The notes: generated by a model from the letters alone, not told the origin. Positions 43,453 to 53,709 are shown, counted from the stretch's first letter. The stretch is DNA of 62,753 bases from Clostridia bacterium (GCA_017541305.1 JAFXZJ010000004.1:1-62753); one strand, 5' to 3'. Numbers and translations are program-made.

Positions 43453-43490
43453 AAAGCGCTCCGGGCCGGCAGGCCGCGGAGCGCTTTTCC
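43453..43490. terminator. Bidirectional terminator between carrier and marR
   Basis: AAAGCGCTCCG...CGGAGCGCTTT stem with TTTTCC on the plus side; flanking genes converge. Confidence 0.85.
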
Positions 43491-43509
43491 TATGGGAACG
43501 GCCGGCTTT

Positions 43510-44106
43510 TCAGTCGGCTTTGGAGTCATCCCCGGGCTCATGGCAGCGCCCGTGCTTATGGCAGCATTCGTGCCCGGCGCGCTCCTCGTGGAGCTTTTCG
43601 CGCCAGGAGCCGCGAAGCTTCTCAAGCAGAACGATCAGCTCGTCCTTCTCTTTATCGCTCAGCGCGGAAAAGAGATCGGGCTTTTCGCGCTTGCCCTCGG
43701 AAAGCGCGGCCCTGCCGGCCTCGGTCAGGCGCACGTCGGCCGTGCGGCGGTCCTCGGCGCTCTCGGTGCGGGCGATCAGCCCCGCGCGCTCCAGCTTGCC
43801 CATCAGCTCGCTTGCCGAACCGGGACGCACGCCCAGCCTTTCGGTCAGCGCGCGCTGGGTCATATCGCCCTCCTGCGCAAGTATGCACAGTATCCTGTGC
43901 TGACCGCCGCGGCTCTCAAAGAAGAAACGGCTCATGTGATGAAGCTCGTGCATCAGCACGCCCAGCTTCTCATCCGCGTCCATTGCAAGATATTTCGCCT
44001 CCCATTCGGCGCGGTCGAACCTCCCGCGGGGACCCCGGCAGCCGTGACGCCCGTGCCTTGCGCACCCGTTGTTTTCATTGTACGTCTCATTGTTCCTGTT
44101 GCACAT
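43510..44106 (-). CDS. MarR-family regulator with His/Cys-rich ends
   Basis: 198 residues. Winged helix region: LCILAQEGDMTQRALTERLG then GSASELMGKLERAGLI and the wing ESAEDRRTADVRLTEAG. The N-terminus (CARHGRHGCRGPRG) and C-terminus (ECCHKHGRCHEP) are rich in His and Cys, suggesting metal or redox sensing. ATG 44106 follows AAAGGAGTG; the frame from 44163 overlaps the promoter. Two matching palindromes flank its promoter, so it represses itself. No divergent target gene is next to it. Confidence 0.9.
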   Translation of the reverse strand: MCNRNNETYNENNGCARHGRHGCRGPRGRFDRAEWEAKYLAMDADEKLGVLMHELHHMSRFFFESRGGQHRILCILAQEGDMTQRALTERLGVRPGSASELMGKLERAGLIARTESAEDRRTADVRLTEAGRAALSEGKREKPDLFSALSDKEKDELIVLLEKLRGSWREKLHEERAGHECCHKHGRCHEPGDDSKAD

Positions 44107-44130
44107 ACAAGTCACTCCTTTCAAACTATT

Positions 44131-44177
44131 AAGGTACCTTGATAATAACATGCGCTTCAGCACATGTCAAGGTACCT
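44131..44177 (-). promoter_or_regulatory. marR promoter with two operators
   Basis: Minus strand TTGACA (44165-44170), 17-bp spacer, TATTAT (44142-44147). AAGGTACCTT (44131-44140) lies just downstream of the -10, and AGGTACCTTGACA carries the second copy over the -35 (AAGGTACCT, 44169-44177). The core AAGGTACCTT is a perfect palindrome. Confidence 0.88.
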
Positions 44178-44227
44178 AAACATATGTATCGAAAATATAT
44201 TTTAGCGTAAAAATGGGCCGTCAGGCT

Positions 44228-44887
44228 TCAAACCGTTTCGAATATGCCCTTTATGCATTCGGCGATCGCAAGCCCCAGCCTTTCGTGCCCGTCGGGGCCC
44301 AGGTGTATGCCGTCTATACGGGATGCCGAGGCATGGTCGGCGGCGTCCATAAAGTGAAGGCCGTAAGCTTCGGCGATGCCGTGATAGAGCCCGGCGAGCC
44401 GCGCGGAGCTTTCGATATCGTCCCCGCGCTCGCGGATATGCGTTTTGAGGAGGATGGGGGAGACGAGCAGTATGTGCCTGCCCGAGGCCGTGCCGGGCTC
44501 GGGACCATCCTCGGGGAACACGCGCGAGCTGGTTCCGAAACGGCCGTTCACGGTGAGCGCTCTGCGTATCAGCCTTTCCATGCCCTCGGCGCTGCCCTCC
44601 GCGTCGGTATACTTCATATCGTTGGTGCCCAGCATTATCACAAGCAGATCGAGGGGCTTGTGCGCCTGCAGCGCGTAATCGAGCCCCGTAAGGCCGTTTC
44701 GCGAGCCCTTTTCGGGATCGTCGAAAAAGGTCGTCCTGCCGTTCATGCCCTCGGGCACACAGTTGTAACCGGGGCCGAGCGCCCTTGCGCACACCGTAGT
44801 CCATCGGGCGGCATGGGGATAACGCCCGCCGGTCGCGGGATCGTAGCCCCAGGTGTTGGAATCACCGTAGAACAGCACGTCCTTCAT
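44228..44887 (-). CDS. SGNH/GDSL arylesterase-type hydrolase
   Basis: 219 residues, cytoplasmic. Block I DVLFYGDSNTWGYDP (Ser11), block II Gly region EGMNGRTT, block III MLGTNDMKY, block V DGIHLGPDGH with the Asp/His pair. Like bacterial arylesterases and acyl-CoA thioesterase I relatives; substrate unknown. ATG 44887 has GGAG nine bases upstream; TTG 44893 is less likely. It precedes marR on the same strand but the marR promoter separates them. Confidence 0.9.
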   Translation of the reverse strand: MKDVLFYGDSNTWGYDPATGGRYPHAARWTTVCARALGPGYNCVPEGMNGRTTFFDDPEKGSRNGLTGLDYALQAHKPLDLLVIMLGTNDMKYTDAEGSAEGMERLIRRALTVNGRFGTSSRVFPEDGPEPGTASGRHILLVSPILLKTHIRERGDDIESSARLAGLYHGIAEAYGLHFMDAADHASASRIDGIHLGPDGHERLGLAIAECIKGIFETV

Positions 44888-45006
44888 TGTCAAAGGCTCC
44901 TTTGCTTCGTTTCTCGGTCAAGTCTATCACACCGGGCGCGCTTTATCAAGCCGGAGGCAGTAATAAAAGTATCGCGAATAAGCCGCTCGGGCTCCTCCGG
45001 TTTTCA

Positions 45007-45035
45007 TTGACAAGCCCAATATGATATGTTATATT
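45007..45035 (+). promoter_or_regulatory. Promoter of the proline-oxidation operon
   Basis: TTGACA, 17-bp spacer, TATATT; a ~95-base leader follows, with no structure recognised. Confidence 0.82.
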
Positions 45036-45137
45036 ATAAACGAAAAGTTATACGACTTTTTCATAATCATTCCAATACCACTTGGCGGGGGCACGAAGCT
45101 TTTCGCTTCCGTGCGGAAGCCTAATAAAGGAGGAATC

Positions 45138-46766
<1,629 letters not shown>

Positions 46767-46778
46767 GGATAAAAGGAA

Positions 46779-47084
46779 ATGAGGATCAATGAACATCCGA
46801 TCCTTACCTTTGACCGAGGCAAGGAGATAAGCTTCACCTTCAACGGTCAGCCCATGAAGGGTTATGAAGGCGAAACGATCGCCGCCGCGCTGCATGCCGC
46901 GGGCGTTAAGGTGCTGGCAAAGAGCGCGGAAAAGCACCGCCCGCGCGGGTTCTACTGCGCCATAGGCAACTGCGCCTCGTGCCAGATGGTCGTGGACGGC
47001 GAACCCAACGTGCGCACCTGCATCACGCTCCTTAAGGAGGGCATGAAGGTGGAGACCCAGGAAGGAAAGGGGCGTATCGTATGA
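46779..47084 (+). CDS. [2Fe-2S] subunit of a flavin amine dehydrogenase complex
   Basis: 101 residues. Thin ferredoxin-like domain with cluster ligands in FYCAIGNCASCQMVVDG (Cys 60, 65, 68 region) and a later Cys in RTCIT. This is the separate N-terminal piece of the sarcosine oxidase alpha/HcnA type. Its stop overlaps the start of the next subunit (four bases). Role: passes electrons from the substrate-oxidising flavin subunit. Confidence 0.88.
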   Translation: MRINEHPILTFDRGKEISFTFNGQPMKGYEGETIAAALHAAGVKVLAKSAEKHRPRGFYCAIGNCASCQMVVDGEPNVRTCITLLKEGMKVETQEGKGRIV

Positions 47085-48163
47085 AAGAAGTCGAACTGCT
47101 TATCATAGGCTCCGGCCCCGCGGGCCTGTGCGCCGCTGTTTCGGCTGCCGAATCCGGCGCAAAGGTGCTCGTGCTCGAGCGCACATTCAAGCCCGGCGGG
47201 CAGCTCATCAAGCAGACCCACATGTTCTTCGGCTCCGAAAGCCAATACGCCTCGCACAGGGGCGTGGATATCGCCGGCATACTCCTTGATAAAGTCAAGG
47301 AATACGGCGACAGGATCGAGATAATGCTCAACTGCACCGCCGTGGGCTTCTATGAGGACAACGTCGTCACCGTGCTCAGGGACGAGAAGGAATACTTCAA
47401 GATAAAGGCCAAGTCGATCATCTGCGCCACGGGCGCGTATGAAAAATCGCTCGCCTTCCCCAATAACGATCTGCCCGGCATTTACGGCGCGGGCGCCGTG
47501 CAGACGCTTATGAACGTCTACGGCATCCGTCCCGGCAACCGCGTGCTGATGGTGGGCGCGGGCAATATCGGCGTCATCGTCAGCTATCAGCTCATGCAGG
47601 CCGGCATCGAGGTCGCCGCCGTGCTCGACGCGGCGCCCCGCATAGGCGCGTATCTGGTGCACGCCTCAAAGCTTGCAAGGATGGGCGTGCCGATACTCAC
47701 CTCGCACACCGTCAAGGAGGCCATAGGAACCGACTGCCTCGAGGCCGCGATCGTATGCGAGGTGGACGATAAATTCCGTCCCATACCCGGCACCGAAAAG
47801 CGCTATGACGTGGACGTGATGTGCATCTCCGTGGGTCTGAGCCCCTTGAACGAGCTGCTCGCAATGCGCGGCGTGGAGATGAAATACGTCGGTCAGCTTT
47901 CGGGATATGTACCCATGAGGACCGAAAACTGCGAGACCAGCATACCCGGCATATTCGTGGCGGGCGACGCATCGGGCATCGAGGAGGCTAGCTCCGCAAT
48001 GGCCGAAGGCTATCTTGCCGGCCTCTGCGCGGCGGCCTCGCTCGGTCACGTGCCCGAGGATTTCGAGCAGCGCAGGCGGGAATATCTCAAACAGCTCGAC
48101 GGCTTAAGATCGGGCCCCGTGGGCGATAGGATCCGCGCCGGCATGGCAATCAGCAAGCTTTAA
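47081..48163 (+). CDS. FAD/NAD-linked oxidoreductase subunit (alpha-like)
   Basis: 360 residues. FAD-binding LLIIGSGPAGLCAAVSAAESG at the N-terminus, FKPGGQLIKQT, an NAD-type Rossmann fold VLMVGAGNIGVIVSYQL (about 148-164), and the closing GIFVAGDASGIEEASSAMAEG. Resembles the alpha subunit of archaeal dye-linked L-proline dehydrogenase and of HcnB/opine oxidases. It would receive electrons and reduce NAD+ or another acceptor. Confidence 0.88.
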   Translation: MKEVELLIIGSGPAGLCAAVSAAESGAKVLVLERTFKPGGQLIKQTHMFFGSESQYASHRGVDIAGILLDKVKEYGDRIEIMLNCTAVGFYEDNVVTVLRDEKEYFKIKAKSIICATGAYEKSLAFPNNDLPGIYGAGAVQTLMNVYGIRPGNRVLMVGAGNIGVIVSYQLMQAGIEVAAVLDAAPRIGAYLVHASKLARMGVPILTSHTVKEAIGTDCLEAAIVCEVDDKFRPIPGTEKRYDVDVMCISVGLSPLNELLAMRGVEMKYVGQLSGYVPMRTENCETSIPGIFVAGDASGIEEASSAMAEGYLAGLCAAASLGHVPEDFEQRRREYLKQLDGLRSGPVGDRIRAGMAISKL

Positions 48164-48175
48164 GGAGGAACGGAT

Positions 48176-48664
48176 ATGTTTGAGAAAACAGGTGTGGCCA
48201 CGAGGGAAATGGTCATGACGAAATTTCCTCCCATCGAGAGGATAAACAGGGGCCCCGTCGCGGTGGTGGAATGCTATCAGAAGATCCCCTGCAACCCCTG
48301 CCAGACCGCATGCCCCGTCGGCGCGATCGCGATAGGGGACGATATAAACAACATCCCCGTGCGGGACGAGGAAAAGTGCGGCGGCTGCGGCGTGTGCGTG
48401 GCCAAATGCCCCGGGCTTTCGATAATGATAGTGGACGGCTCCAAATCGGATGAAACCGTGGAGTTCCGCATCCCCTATGAATTCCTTCCCCTGCCCGAGG
48501 CGGGCGAAATGGTCACGGGCCTTGACCGCGCGGGCAAGCCGATATGCAGGGCAAAGGTGATAAGGGTGATGAATCCCGCCGCCTTTGACCGCACGCCGGT
48601 GATAACTCTGGAGGTCGCACGCGAATACCTCTATGATTTCCGCAATTTCAAGAGGGAGGTGTGA
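48176..48664 (+). CDS. 4Fe-4S dicluster ferredoxin-like subunit
   Basis: 162 residues. Two clusters are suggested by CNPCQTACPVGAI and CGGCGVCVAKCP (about 38-50 and 67-78), inserted in a longer protein with a C-terminal beta extension. AAGGAGGAACG precedes the ATG. Links the alpha-like and beta-like flavin subunits to each other or to free ferredoxin. Confidence 0.87.
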   Translation: MFEKTGVATREMVMTKFPPIERINRGPVAVVECYQKIPCNPCQTACPVGAIAIGDDINNIPVRDEEKCGGCGVCVAKCPGLSIMIVDGSKSDETVEFRIPYEFLPLPEAGEMVTGLDRAGKPICRAKVIRVMNPAAFDRTPVITLEVAREYLYDFRNFKREV

Positions 48665-48668
48665 GCGC

Positions 48669-48950
48669 ATGGACGAGAACACCATCATCTGCCGCTGCTC
48701 GGATATCACACTGAAGGATATCCGCGATCTGATCGCGCAGGGCTACGTCACCTATGACGAGATCAAGCGCATCACCCGCATAGGCATGGGCCCCTGCCAG
48801 GGCAAGACCTGCGGTCAGCTCGTGCTGCGCGAGATCGCCAACGCCACGGGGCAGAACATTGCCGATCTGAAGTTCCACAACATCCGTCCCCCCGTGGTCG
48901 GCGTAAAGCTCCACTTGATTGCCGAGGAGGCCGAGAAGAATGAAGACTAA
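48669..48950 (+). CDS. BFD-like [2Fe-2S] subunit
   Basis: 93 residues. Ligands CRC (10-12 region, IICRCSD) and GPCQGKTCG form the bacterioferritin-associated ferredoxin (BFD)-type cluster. ATG 48669 has GGGAGGTG upstream at the end of the previous gene. It overlaps the next gene by 11 bases. Small electron-transfer subunit of the same complex. Confidence 0.88.
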   Translation: MDENTIICRCSDITLKDIRDLIAQGYVTYDEIKRITRIGMGPCQGKTCGQLVLREIANATGQNIADLKFHNIRPPVVGVKLHLIAEEAEKNED

Positions 48951-50088
48951 AGCTGATATCGTCATAATCGGCGCCGGAATGTCCGGCTGCTCCATCGCCT
49001 ATAACCTTGCCAAGCGCGGCGCGAAAAACATCGTGGTGCTTGAAAAAGGCTTCATCTGCTCCGGCTCCACGGGCGCCTGCGGCGCGGGCTTCCGCATGCA
49101 GTGGGGCACCGAAATGAACTGCCGCATGTCCAAATTCTCCACGGAGTTCTTCGAGCATGCCAACGATATTCTCGAATACGACGGGGATATCGAGCTGCGC
49201 CAGAGCGGCTATCTTATGATCGCCGATACCGAAAAGGAGCTTGCCCAGTTCAGAAAGAACATCGAAGTGCAGCACGCCTGCGGCATACCCTCGCGCATGG
49301 TGAGCCTTGAGGAGGCAAAGGAGATCGTTCCCCACCTCAACACCTCGATACTCTCGGGCGCGGCCTATTGCCAGAAGGACGGCTTCCTGAATCCCCATAA
49401 GACCACCGACGCGTTCTATAAGGCCGCAAAGCGCCTGGGAGTGGAATTCAACACCTATACCGAGGTGACCGGAATAAAGGTCGAGCACGGGAGGATAGTG
49501 GGCGTCGAGACCAACAGGGGTTATATCGAGACCCCCATAGTCGTCAACGCCGCCAACGCGTGGTCGCAGGGCATAGCGAAAATGGCGGGCGTGGATCTGC
49601 CGCTGTATTCCGAGCGTCACCAGATACTCGTCACCGAGCCGGTCGAGCCCATGCAGGATCCCATGGTAATGGCCTTCAACCTGAACCTCTACGTTCAGCA
49701 GACCCCGCACGGCTCGTTCATAATGGGCCGCAGCGATTCCTCCGAGCCCAGGGATCTCAGGCGGACTTCCTCGTGGCATTTCCTTGAGGAGATGGCAAAG
49801 ACCATCGACAAGGTGCTGCCCCCCATCGGAAAGCTGCGCGTGATCCGCCAGTGGGCGGGCCTTTACAATATGTCGCCCGACCGCCAGCCCATTTACGACA
49901 AGGTGGAGGAGGTCGAGGGCTTCTACGTGGCCGTCGGCTTCTCCGGTCACGGCTTCATGTTCGGCCCCGTCACAGGCACGGTGATGTCCGAAATGATACT
50001 TGGCCTCGAGCCCACCATCGACGCCTCCAGGCTGAAGCTCTCCCGCTTTGCCGAGGGGAACCTGTTCACCGAGCCTTCGGTAGTGTAA
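48940..50088 (+). CDS. DAO-family FAD subunit (beta-like), probable proline or hydroxyproline dehydrogenase
   Basis: 382 residues. N-terminal FAD fold IVIIGAGMSGCSIAYNLAKRG, then the DAO-type IRQWAGLYNMSPDRQPIYD and VAVGFSGHGFMFGPVTG. This subunit carries the amino-acid-oxidising site in sarcosine oxidase beta, proline dehydrogenase beta and D-hydroxyproline dehydrogenase. Linkage to P5C dehydrogenase makes L-proline the first guess. Starts inside the BFD gene with GAGGAGG upstream. Last gene of the operon. Confidence 0.88.
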   Translation: MKTKADIVIIGAGMSGCSIAYNLAKRGAKNIVVLEKGFICSGSTGACGAGFRMQWGTEMNCRMSKFSTEFFEHANDILEYDGDIELRQSGYLMIADTEKELAQFRKNIEVQHACGIPSRMVSLEEAKEIVPHLNTSILSGAAYCQKDGFLNPHKTTDAFYKAAKRLGVEFNTYTEVTGIKVEHGRIVGVETNRGYIETPIVVNAANAWSQGIAKMAGVDLPLYSERHQILVTEPVEPMQDPMVMAFNLNLYVQQTPHGSFIMGRSDSSEPRDLRRTSSWHFLEEMAKTIDKVLPPIGKLRVIRQWAGLYNMSPDRQPIYDKVEEVEGFYVAVGFSGHGFMFGPVTGTVMSEMILGLEPTIDASRLKLSRFAEGNLFTEPSVV

Positions 50089-50124
50089 GCCGCAAAAGGC
50101 GCGGGATAAAAGAAACAAAGGAAC

Positions 50125-50160
50125 GGGCCGGGAAAGCGCAGGGGCTGCCCGGCCTCCGTT
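50125..50160 (+). terminator. Terminator of the proline-oxidation operon
   Basis: GGGCCGGG...CCCGGCC stem followed by TCCGTTTTCC, a moderate T tract. Confidence 0.6.
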
Positions 50161-50208
50161 TTCCGCAAAACCGTGCGCCGAGCGCGTGAAATTTTATATT
50201 ATTCAAGA

Positions 50209-50237
50209 TTGAAAACGCGGCGGTGATATGATAAAAT
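50209..50237 (+). promoter_or_regulatory. Promoter of the gene at 50273
   Basis: TTGAAA, 17-bp spacer, TAAAAT. It decides the start codon of the next gene: the upstream ATG at 50228 lies in the -10. Confidence 0.75.
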
Positions 50238-50272
50238 ATTCACAAAATAAAAGGACGGAAGGGGACGGGGAA

Positions 50273-50578
50273 GTGAAGCTTTCGGTAATATTCGAGGATA
50301 AGCCCCAAAGATGGGGCTTCAGGGGCGATCCGTATTTCTGGGATCACCTTAAGACGCTTGCCGAGGACATGGATATCATTTCTCCCGACGAGCTTGAACA
50401 GTGGATAAAGGAAGAATACCTTGCGCTTTCGGGCAAGCCGCTGACGGATAAATACATGGATTTTGCAGTGATAGAGCAGTTTGCTCACGGCGGGATGAGC
50501 TCCGGCGGCGTCGATAACGGATGGTGGACGGAAGAGGGCATCCCCCTGCTGAAAAGCAGGCTGGCCGCGCTGAAATGA
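50273..50578 (+). CDS. Conserved-looking 101-residue protein, unknown function
   Basis: GTG start at 50273 with GGGGACGGGGA upstream. Small soluble protein; DPYFWDHLKTLAED and the Gly-rich end GGMSSGGVDNGWWTEEGIP are the most striking parts. No signal peptide or membrane helix. No family recognised. Stands alone between the proline operon and the dockerin peptidase gene. Confidence 0.75.
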   Translation: MKLSVIFEDKPQRWGFRGDPYFWDHLKTLAEDMDIISPDELEQWIKEEYLALSGKPLTDKYMDFAVIEQFAHGGMSSGGVDNGWWTEEGIPLLKSRLAALK

Positions 50579-50664
50579 GGCCGCTTCCGCCGCGCAATAC
50601 GCTTTGCGGGCGGGAAACGCCTTGAATATATGCAGTGATTCAATATTTTTCGGAGGTGCGTATA

Positions 50665-52647
50665 ATGAAGATCAAACGTATCGCAGGCATCTTGCTGATC
50701 GCGGTTTTGCTCGTACTGGCCATGCCGGCGGGGCTTGCAAGGGGCGCGGCCGATTCGGCAAACGAAAAAGCCAGGCTGGGCCTGCTTGACAAGGTCTGGC
50801 ACGAGCTTGAGGCGGTGGAGCGCGAGTGCATCGATTCGGGCGCCGGCGCGGGCGAGGTAACGGCCGCCGTTTACCGGGCCGCCGTTTCAAACCGGCTTGC
50901 CGATGAGGGAAGCCTGAGCGCGATCCGCAATAACGGATTCACGTTCAGGGTCAGCGGAATGCTGTGCAATTACAACTATAAAAACCGCAATACGGCGCAT
51001 GGATCCTCCGTCGACGCGCAGCTGCTTGCCGATATCGCCGAAGTTTACGGAACGAGGAACGGCGCGGAGGAGCTGAACGTTTTGCTTATCGGGCCTTTCT
51101 ACGGACAGGACGCCAACTTCACGAATCAGTATCCCAACGAGGCCGCCTCCATCGCCGAGGCAACGGGCGGAAGCTTTACGATACTTTCAACAGCCAACGC
51201 CACGGGGCCCAACATCGCGGCGGCAATGCCCGACGCGGGCGTGGTGCTTATGGATTCGCACGGCGCGGACGGTTATCTTGGGCTGACCACCAACGAGGGC
51301 ATCACCTCCGAGGATTATCAGAACGGCTGGGCTTCAAGCTCGGGCAGTGATTCCGCCTATATCGACGGAAGGTACATCGAGCATCACGTTTCAAGGCAGC
51401 TTCCCAACAGCATCATATGGATGGCGTTCTGCGAGGGCATGATAAAGAGCAATCACGGCGAGACGGGCGCGGCGCTGCTGCGCGCGGGGGCCGGCTGCGT
51501 CTACGGCTATTCGCAGGCGGTCACTTTCGGGGGCGAATACCGCTATGAAACGCATTTCTGGAACAACATGAAGTATAACGATACGACCGTTGCGCAGGCG
51601 TTCAACGCCATGACGGCCGATCTGGGCAACTGGGATCCCCTTATGAGCTCGTCCAGCGGTTCGGCGTTCCCCGTGGTAATGAGCCCCGTCGATCCGTATC
51701 CGTCCAATCCCGACAGCCATCAGACCGTCCGCTGCGATTGGAAGCTTTTCGGCGCGGAGGCCGAGCCCGTGGAGCTTGAAAGCTTCAGCCTCGATCCCGA
51801 CGAGATCGATATCTATATCGGCACCTCGTCCGCCGTGCACTTTGACCGCGTGCCCGAAAACGCCAACGATTATGACCTTGAATGGCACAGCGACGACGAA
51901 AGCATAGCCACCGTCATCGGCAACGATAACGTGGTGCGCATCACCGGCACGGGCATAGGCTCTGCCCGGATCTGGTGCGACGTGCTTGTGAACGGCGCGA
52001 GCATCGGCAGGGCGTACAGCAGCGTCAACATAATCCCCCTGCCGCCCATCAGCGAGGCGCTGAATGCCGAAGGCGGCAGCCTTGAGTTCACTTCGACCTC
52101 ATATCCGTGGCAGACTGTGCTGACGGATGGCAGGCTCGCGGCGAAATCCGGCAACAAGGGCGTCAACAATTCCACATCGACCCTCAAACTCGTGCTCGAT
52201 ATGCAGGCGGGCGAGACCCTGTCTTTCGATTGGAAGGTTTCGAGCGAAAACTATGATAAGCTCGGCTTCTATGCCAACAACCAGCTTCAGGGCAGCCAGA
52301 TATTCGGCGCCCCGGATTGGGAGACCGTGGTGTTCACCGCCCAAAGCAGCGGCACCTACACTTTTGAGTGGCGCTATAAAAAGGACGCCAGCGTGCACGC
52401 TCTTGACGACTGCGGATACGTTGACAACGTGATCTACAGCGGGAACGCCGTTCCCGTGATACCCGGCGACGCGGACTGCAGCGGCGCAGCGGATTCGGTC
52501 GACGCGCTGCTCATACTGCGCTATGCGCTCGGCATCGTGGATACGCTGCCCTCGTTTGAAAACGCCGACGTGACGGGAGACGGTGTGGTCGATTCCACCG
52601 ATTCCCTGCTGGTGCTGCGCTATGCGCTGGGCATAATCAGCTTATAA
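50665..52647 (+). CDS. Secreted caspase-fold (C11/C25-like) peptidase with dockerin
   Basis: 660 residues: signal peptide (1-27), a peptidase domain with His199 in VLMDSHGADGY and Cys256 in WMAFCEGM as a His/Cys dyad of the clostripain/gingipain type, a bacterial Ig-like region (about 375-465), a beta-sandwich that looks like a carbohydrate- or protein-binding module (about 470-595), and a C-terminal type I dockerin with two calcium repeats (DADCSGAADSVDALLILRYA and DVTGDGVVDSTDSLLVLRYA). Dockerins attach to cohesin scaffoldins; none is in the window. ATG 50665 has CGGAGG upstream and starts the signal peptide. Confidence 0.85.
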   Translation: MKIKRIAGILLIAVLLVLAMPAGLARGAADSANEKARLGLLDKVWHELEAVERECIDSGAGAGEVTAAVYRAAVSNRLADEGSLSAIRNNGFTFRVSGMLCNYNYKNRNTAHGSSVDAQLLADIAEVYGTRNGAEELNVLLIGPFYGQDANFTNQYPNEAASIAEATGGSFTILSTANATGPNIAAAMPDAGVVLMDSHGADGYLGLTTNEGITSEDYQNGWASSSGSDSAYIDGRYIEHHVSRQLPNSIIWMAFCEGMIKSNHGETGAALLRAGAGCVYGYSQAVTFGGEYRYETHFWNNMKYNDTTVAQAFNAMTADLGNWDPLMSSSSGSAFPVVMSPVDPYPSNPDSHQTVRCDWKLFGAEAEPVELESFSLDPDEIDIYIGTSSAVHFDRVPENANDYDLEWHSDDESIATVIGNDNVVRITGTGIGSARIWCDVLVNGASIGRAYSSVNIIPLPPISEALNAEGGSLEFTSTSYPWQTVLTDGRLAAKSGNKGVNNSTSTLKLVLDMQAGETLSFDWKVSSENYDKLGFYANNQLQGSQIFGAPDWETVVFTAQSSGTYTFEWRYKKDASVHALDDCGYVDNVIYSGNAVPVIPGDADCSGAADSVDALLILRYALGIVDTLPSFENADVTGDGVVDSTDSLLVLRYALGIISL

Positions 52648-52673
52648 GCTTAAGGCATTAAGACCGATCGAAA

Positions 52674-52727
52674 ACACCCCGCTCGTCAGTCGCTTTGCGC
52701 AAGACCGACAAGCGGGGTGATATTTAT
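52674..52727 (+). terminator. Terminator of the dockerin peptidase gene
   Basis: CACCCCGCT (52675-52683) and AGCGGGGTG (52711-52719) with an inner GTC/GAC pairing, followed by ATATTTATG. Confidence 0.65.
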
Positions 52728-52793
52728 GCCTTTAGCGGCGGCGGGCAGCCTTCATCCGATCTCCGTAAAGCTCATCCGCCGCTTGCGCGCCGA

Positions 52794-52955
52794 TCACAGC
52801 ACCGGCTCCTGCGGGCCTTGATGCTCTTCCGTGATGCGCCCGGGCAGCTGATTTACGGGCACTGTGGGAGCTTTCTCCGCATTCGCGGCGTTAAGCCCCT
52901 GATTCAGCCTTTGCTGGAAAGTGCCGACGTTTCCCGAAGCGATCGCTTCCATCAT
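52794..52955 (-). pseudogene. Possible 3' remnant of a gene, minus strand
   Basis: A 53-codon frame (start MMEAIASGNVGTFQQRL) with coding-like codon use (GCG ATC, GTC GGC, CTG AAT CAG) in an otherwise empty 400-base gap. There is no RBS, and the frame runs on upstream, antisense to the flavoprotein start. It may be the tail of a truncated gene or a chance frame. The remainder of the gap 52728-52983 shows nothing else. Confidence 0.3.
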
Positions 52956-52983
52956 GCCGGATGGTTTTACGCGCTCGGAGGTA

Positions 52984-53012
52984 TTGAAGCCGGGCGGCGG
53001 ATGTGATAGAAT
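52984..53012 (+). promoter_or_regulatory. Promoter of the flavoprotein-GNAT pair
   Basis: TTGAAG, 17-bp spacer, TAGAAT. Confidence 0.72.
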
Positions 53013-53049
53013 CGTTCTATAAACACGATCTGCAAAGGAGGACGTGATC

Positions 53050-53688
53050 ATGGAAAAAAGGATCGTTGCCGTGAACGCGGGCCCGCGCATGGGCCGGAAT
53101 ACCGAAACGCTGATAAGCGAGGCGGCGCGCGGGGCGGAATCTGCGGGCGCCGTTATAGAGCGGTTCGACCTGTTTAAGCTTGAAAAATACACCGGATGCA
53201 TTTCGTGCTTCGGGTGCAAAAGGGAAAGGTTCAAGGGGCATTGCGTGTGCCGCGACGGATTGACGCCCGTGTTGGACGCGATCAGGAATGCCGACGGGCT
53301 GATCATAGGCTCGCCTAATTATCTTTCGGAAATGACGGCGTCCTTCCGCGCGCTGTATGAGCGGCTCATATTTCAGAATCTGACTTATAATCTTGAAAAG
53401 CCCTGCTGCAATGAACGCCCGATCCCCGTGCTGCTGATCATGACGAGCAACGCGCCGGACACCGCTTACCGCGGGCTTTTGAACGGCTATAAGCAAACGC
53501 TCGACCGCCTTGTCGGCCCGACGGAGGTGCTTGTTGCGGGCGACACCCTGCAGCTTAAGGATTACTCCGCGACCGACTGGGAATGGACCATGTTCGATCC
53601 GGAGAAAAAACAGCGCCGCCATGAAACGGTGTTCCCGACCGAATGCAGGGCGGCGTTTGAAAAGGGCGCGGAGCTCGCTGCGCGGTAA
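53050..53688 (+). CDS. Flavodoxin-fold oxidoreductase with Cys motif
   Basis: 212 residues. NADPH-dependent FMN reductase/iron-sulfur flavoprotein-like: N-terminal FMN loop AVNAGPRMGRNTETLI, a Cys set CISCFGCKRERFKGHCVC (about 53-70) that could bind an iron-sulfur cluster, and GLIIGSPNYLSEMTASF. ATG 53050 is 8 bases after AAAGGAGG; GTG 53044 is less likely. Followed after 21 bases by the double GNAT gene. Confidence 0.85.
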   Translation: MEKRIVAVNAGPRMGRNTETLISEAARGAESAGAVIERFDLFKLEKYTGCISCFGCKRERFKGHCVCRDGLTPVLDAIRNADGLIIGSPNYLSEMTASFRALYERLIFQNLTYNLEKPCCNERPIPVLLIMTSNAPDTAYRGLLNGYKQTLDRLVGPTEVLVAGDTLQLKDYSATDWEWTMFDPEKKQRRHETVFPTECRAAFEKGAELAAR

Positions 53689-53709
53689 GAACAGGATGGG
53701 GTCAAGGAT

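Noticed and set aside
48772-50118. 448-codon open frame on the minus strand
   Set aside because: Antisense to the DAO-type subunit; composition of a shadow frame.
50622-50649. Promoter for the dockerin peptidase (TTGAAT-16-TATTTT)
   Set aside because: The predicted transcript would start after the ribosome-binding site at 50651, so it cannot serve this start codon.
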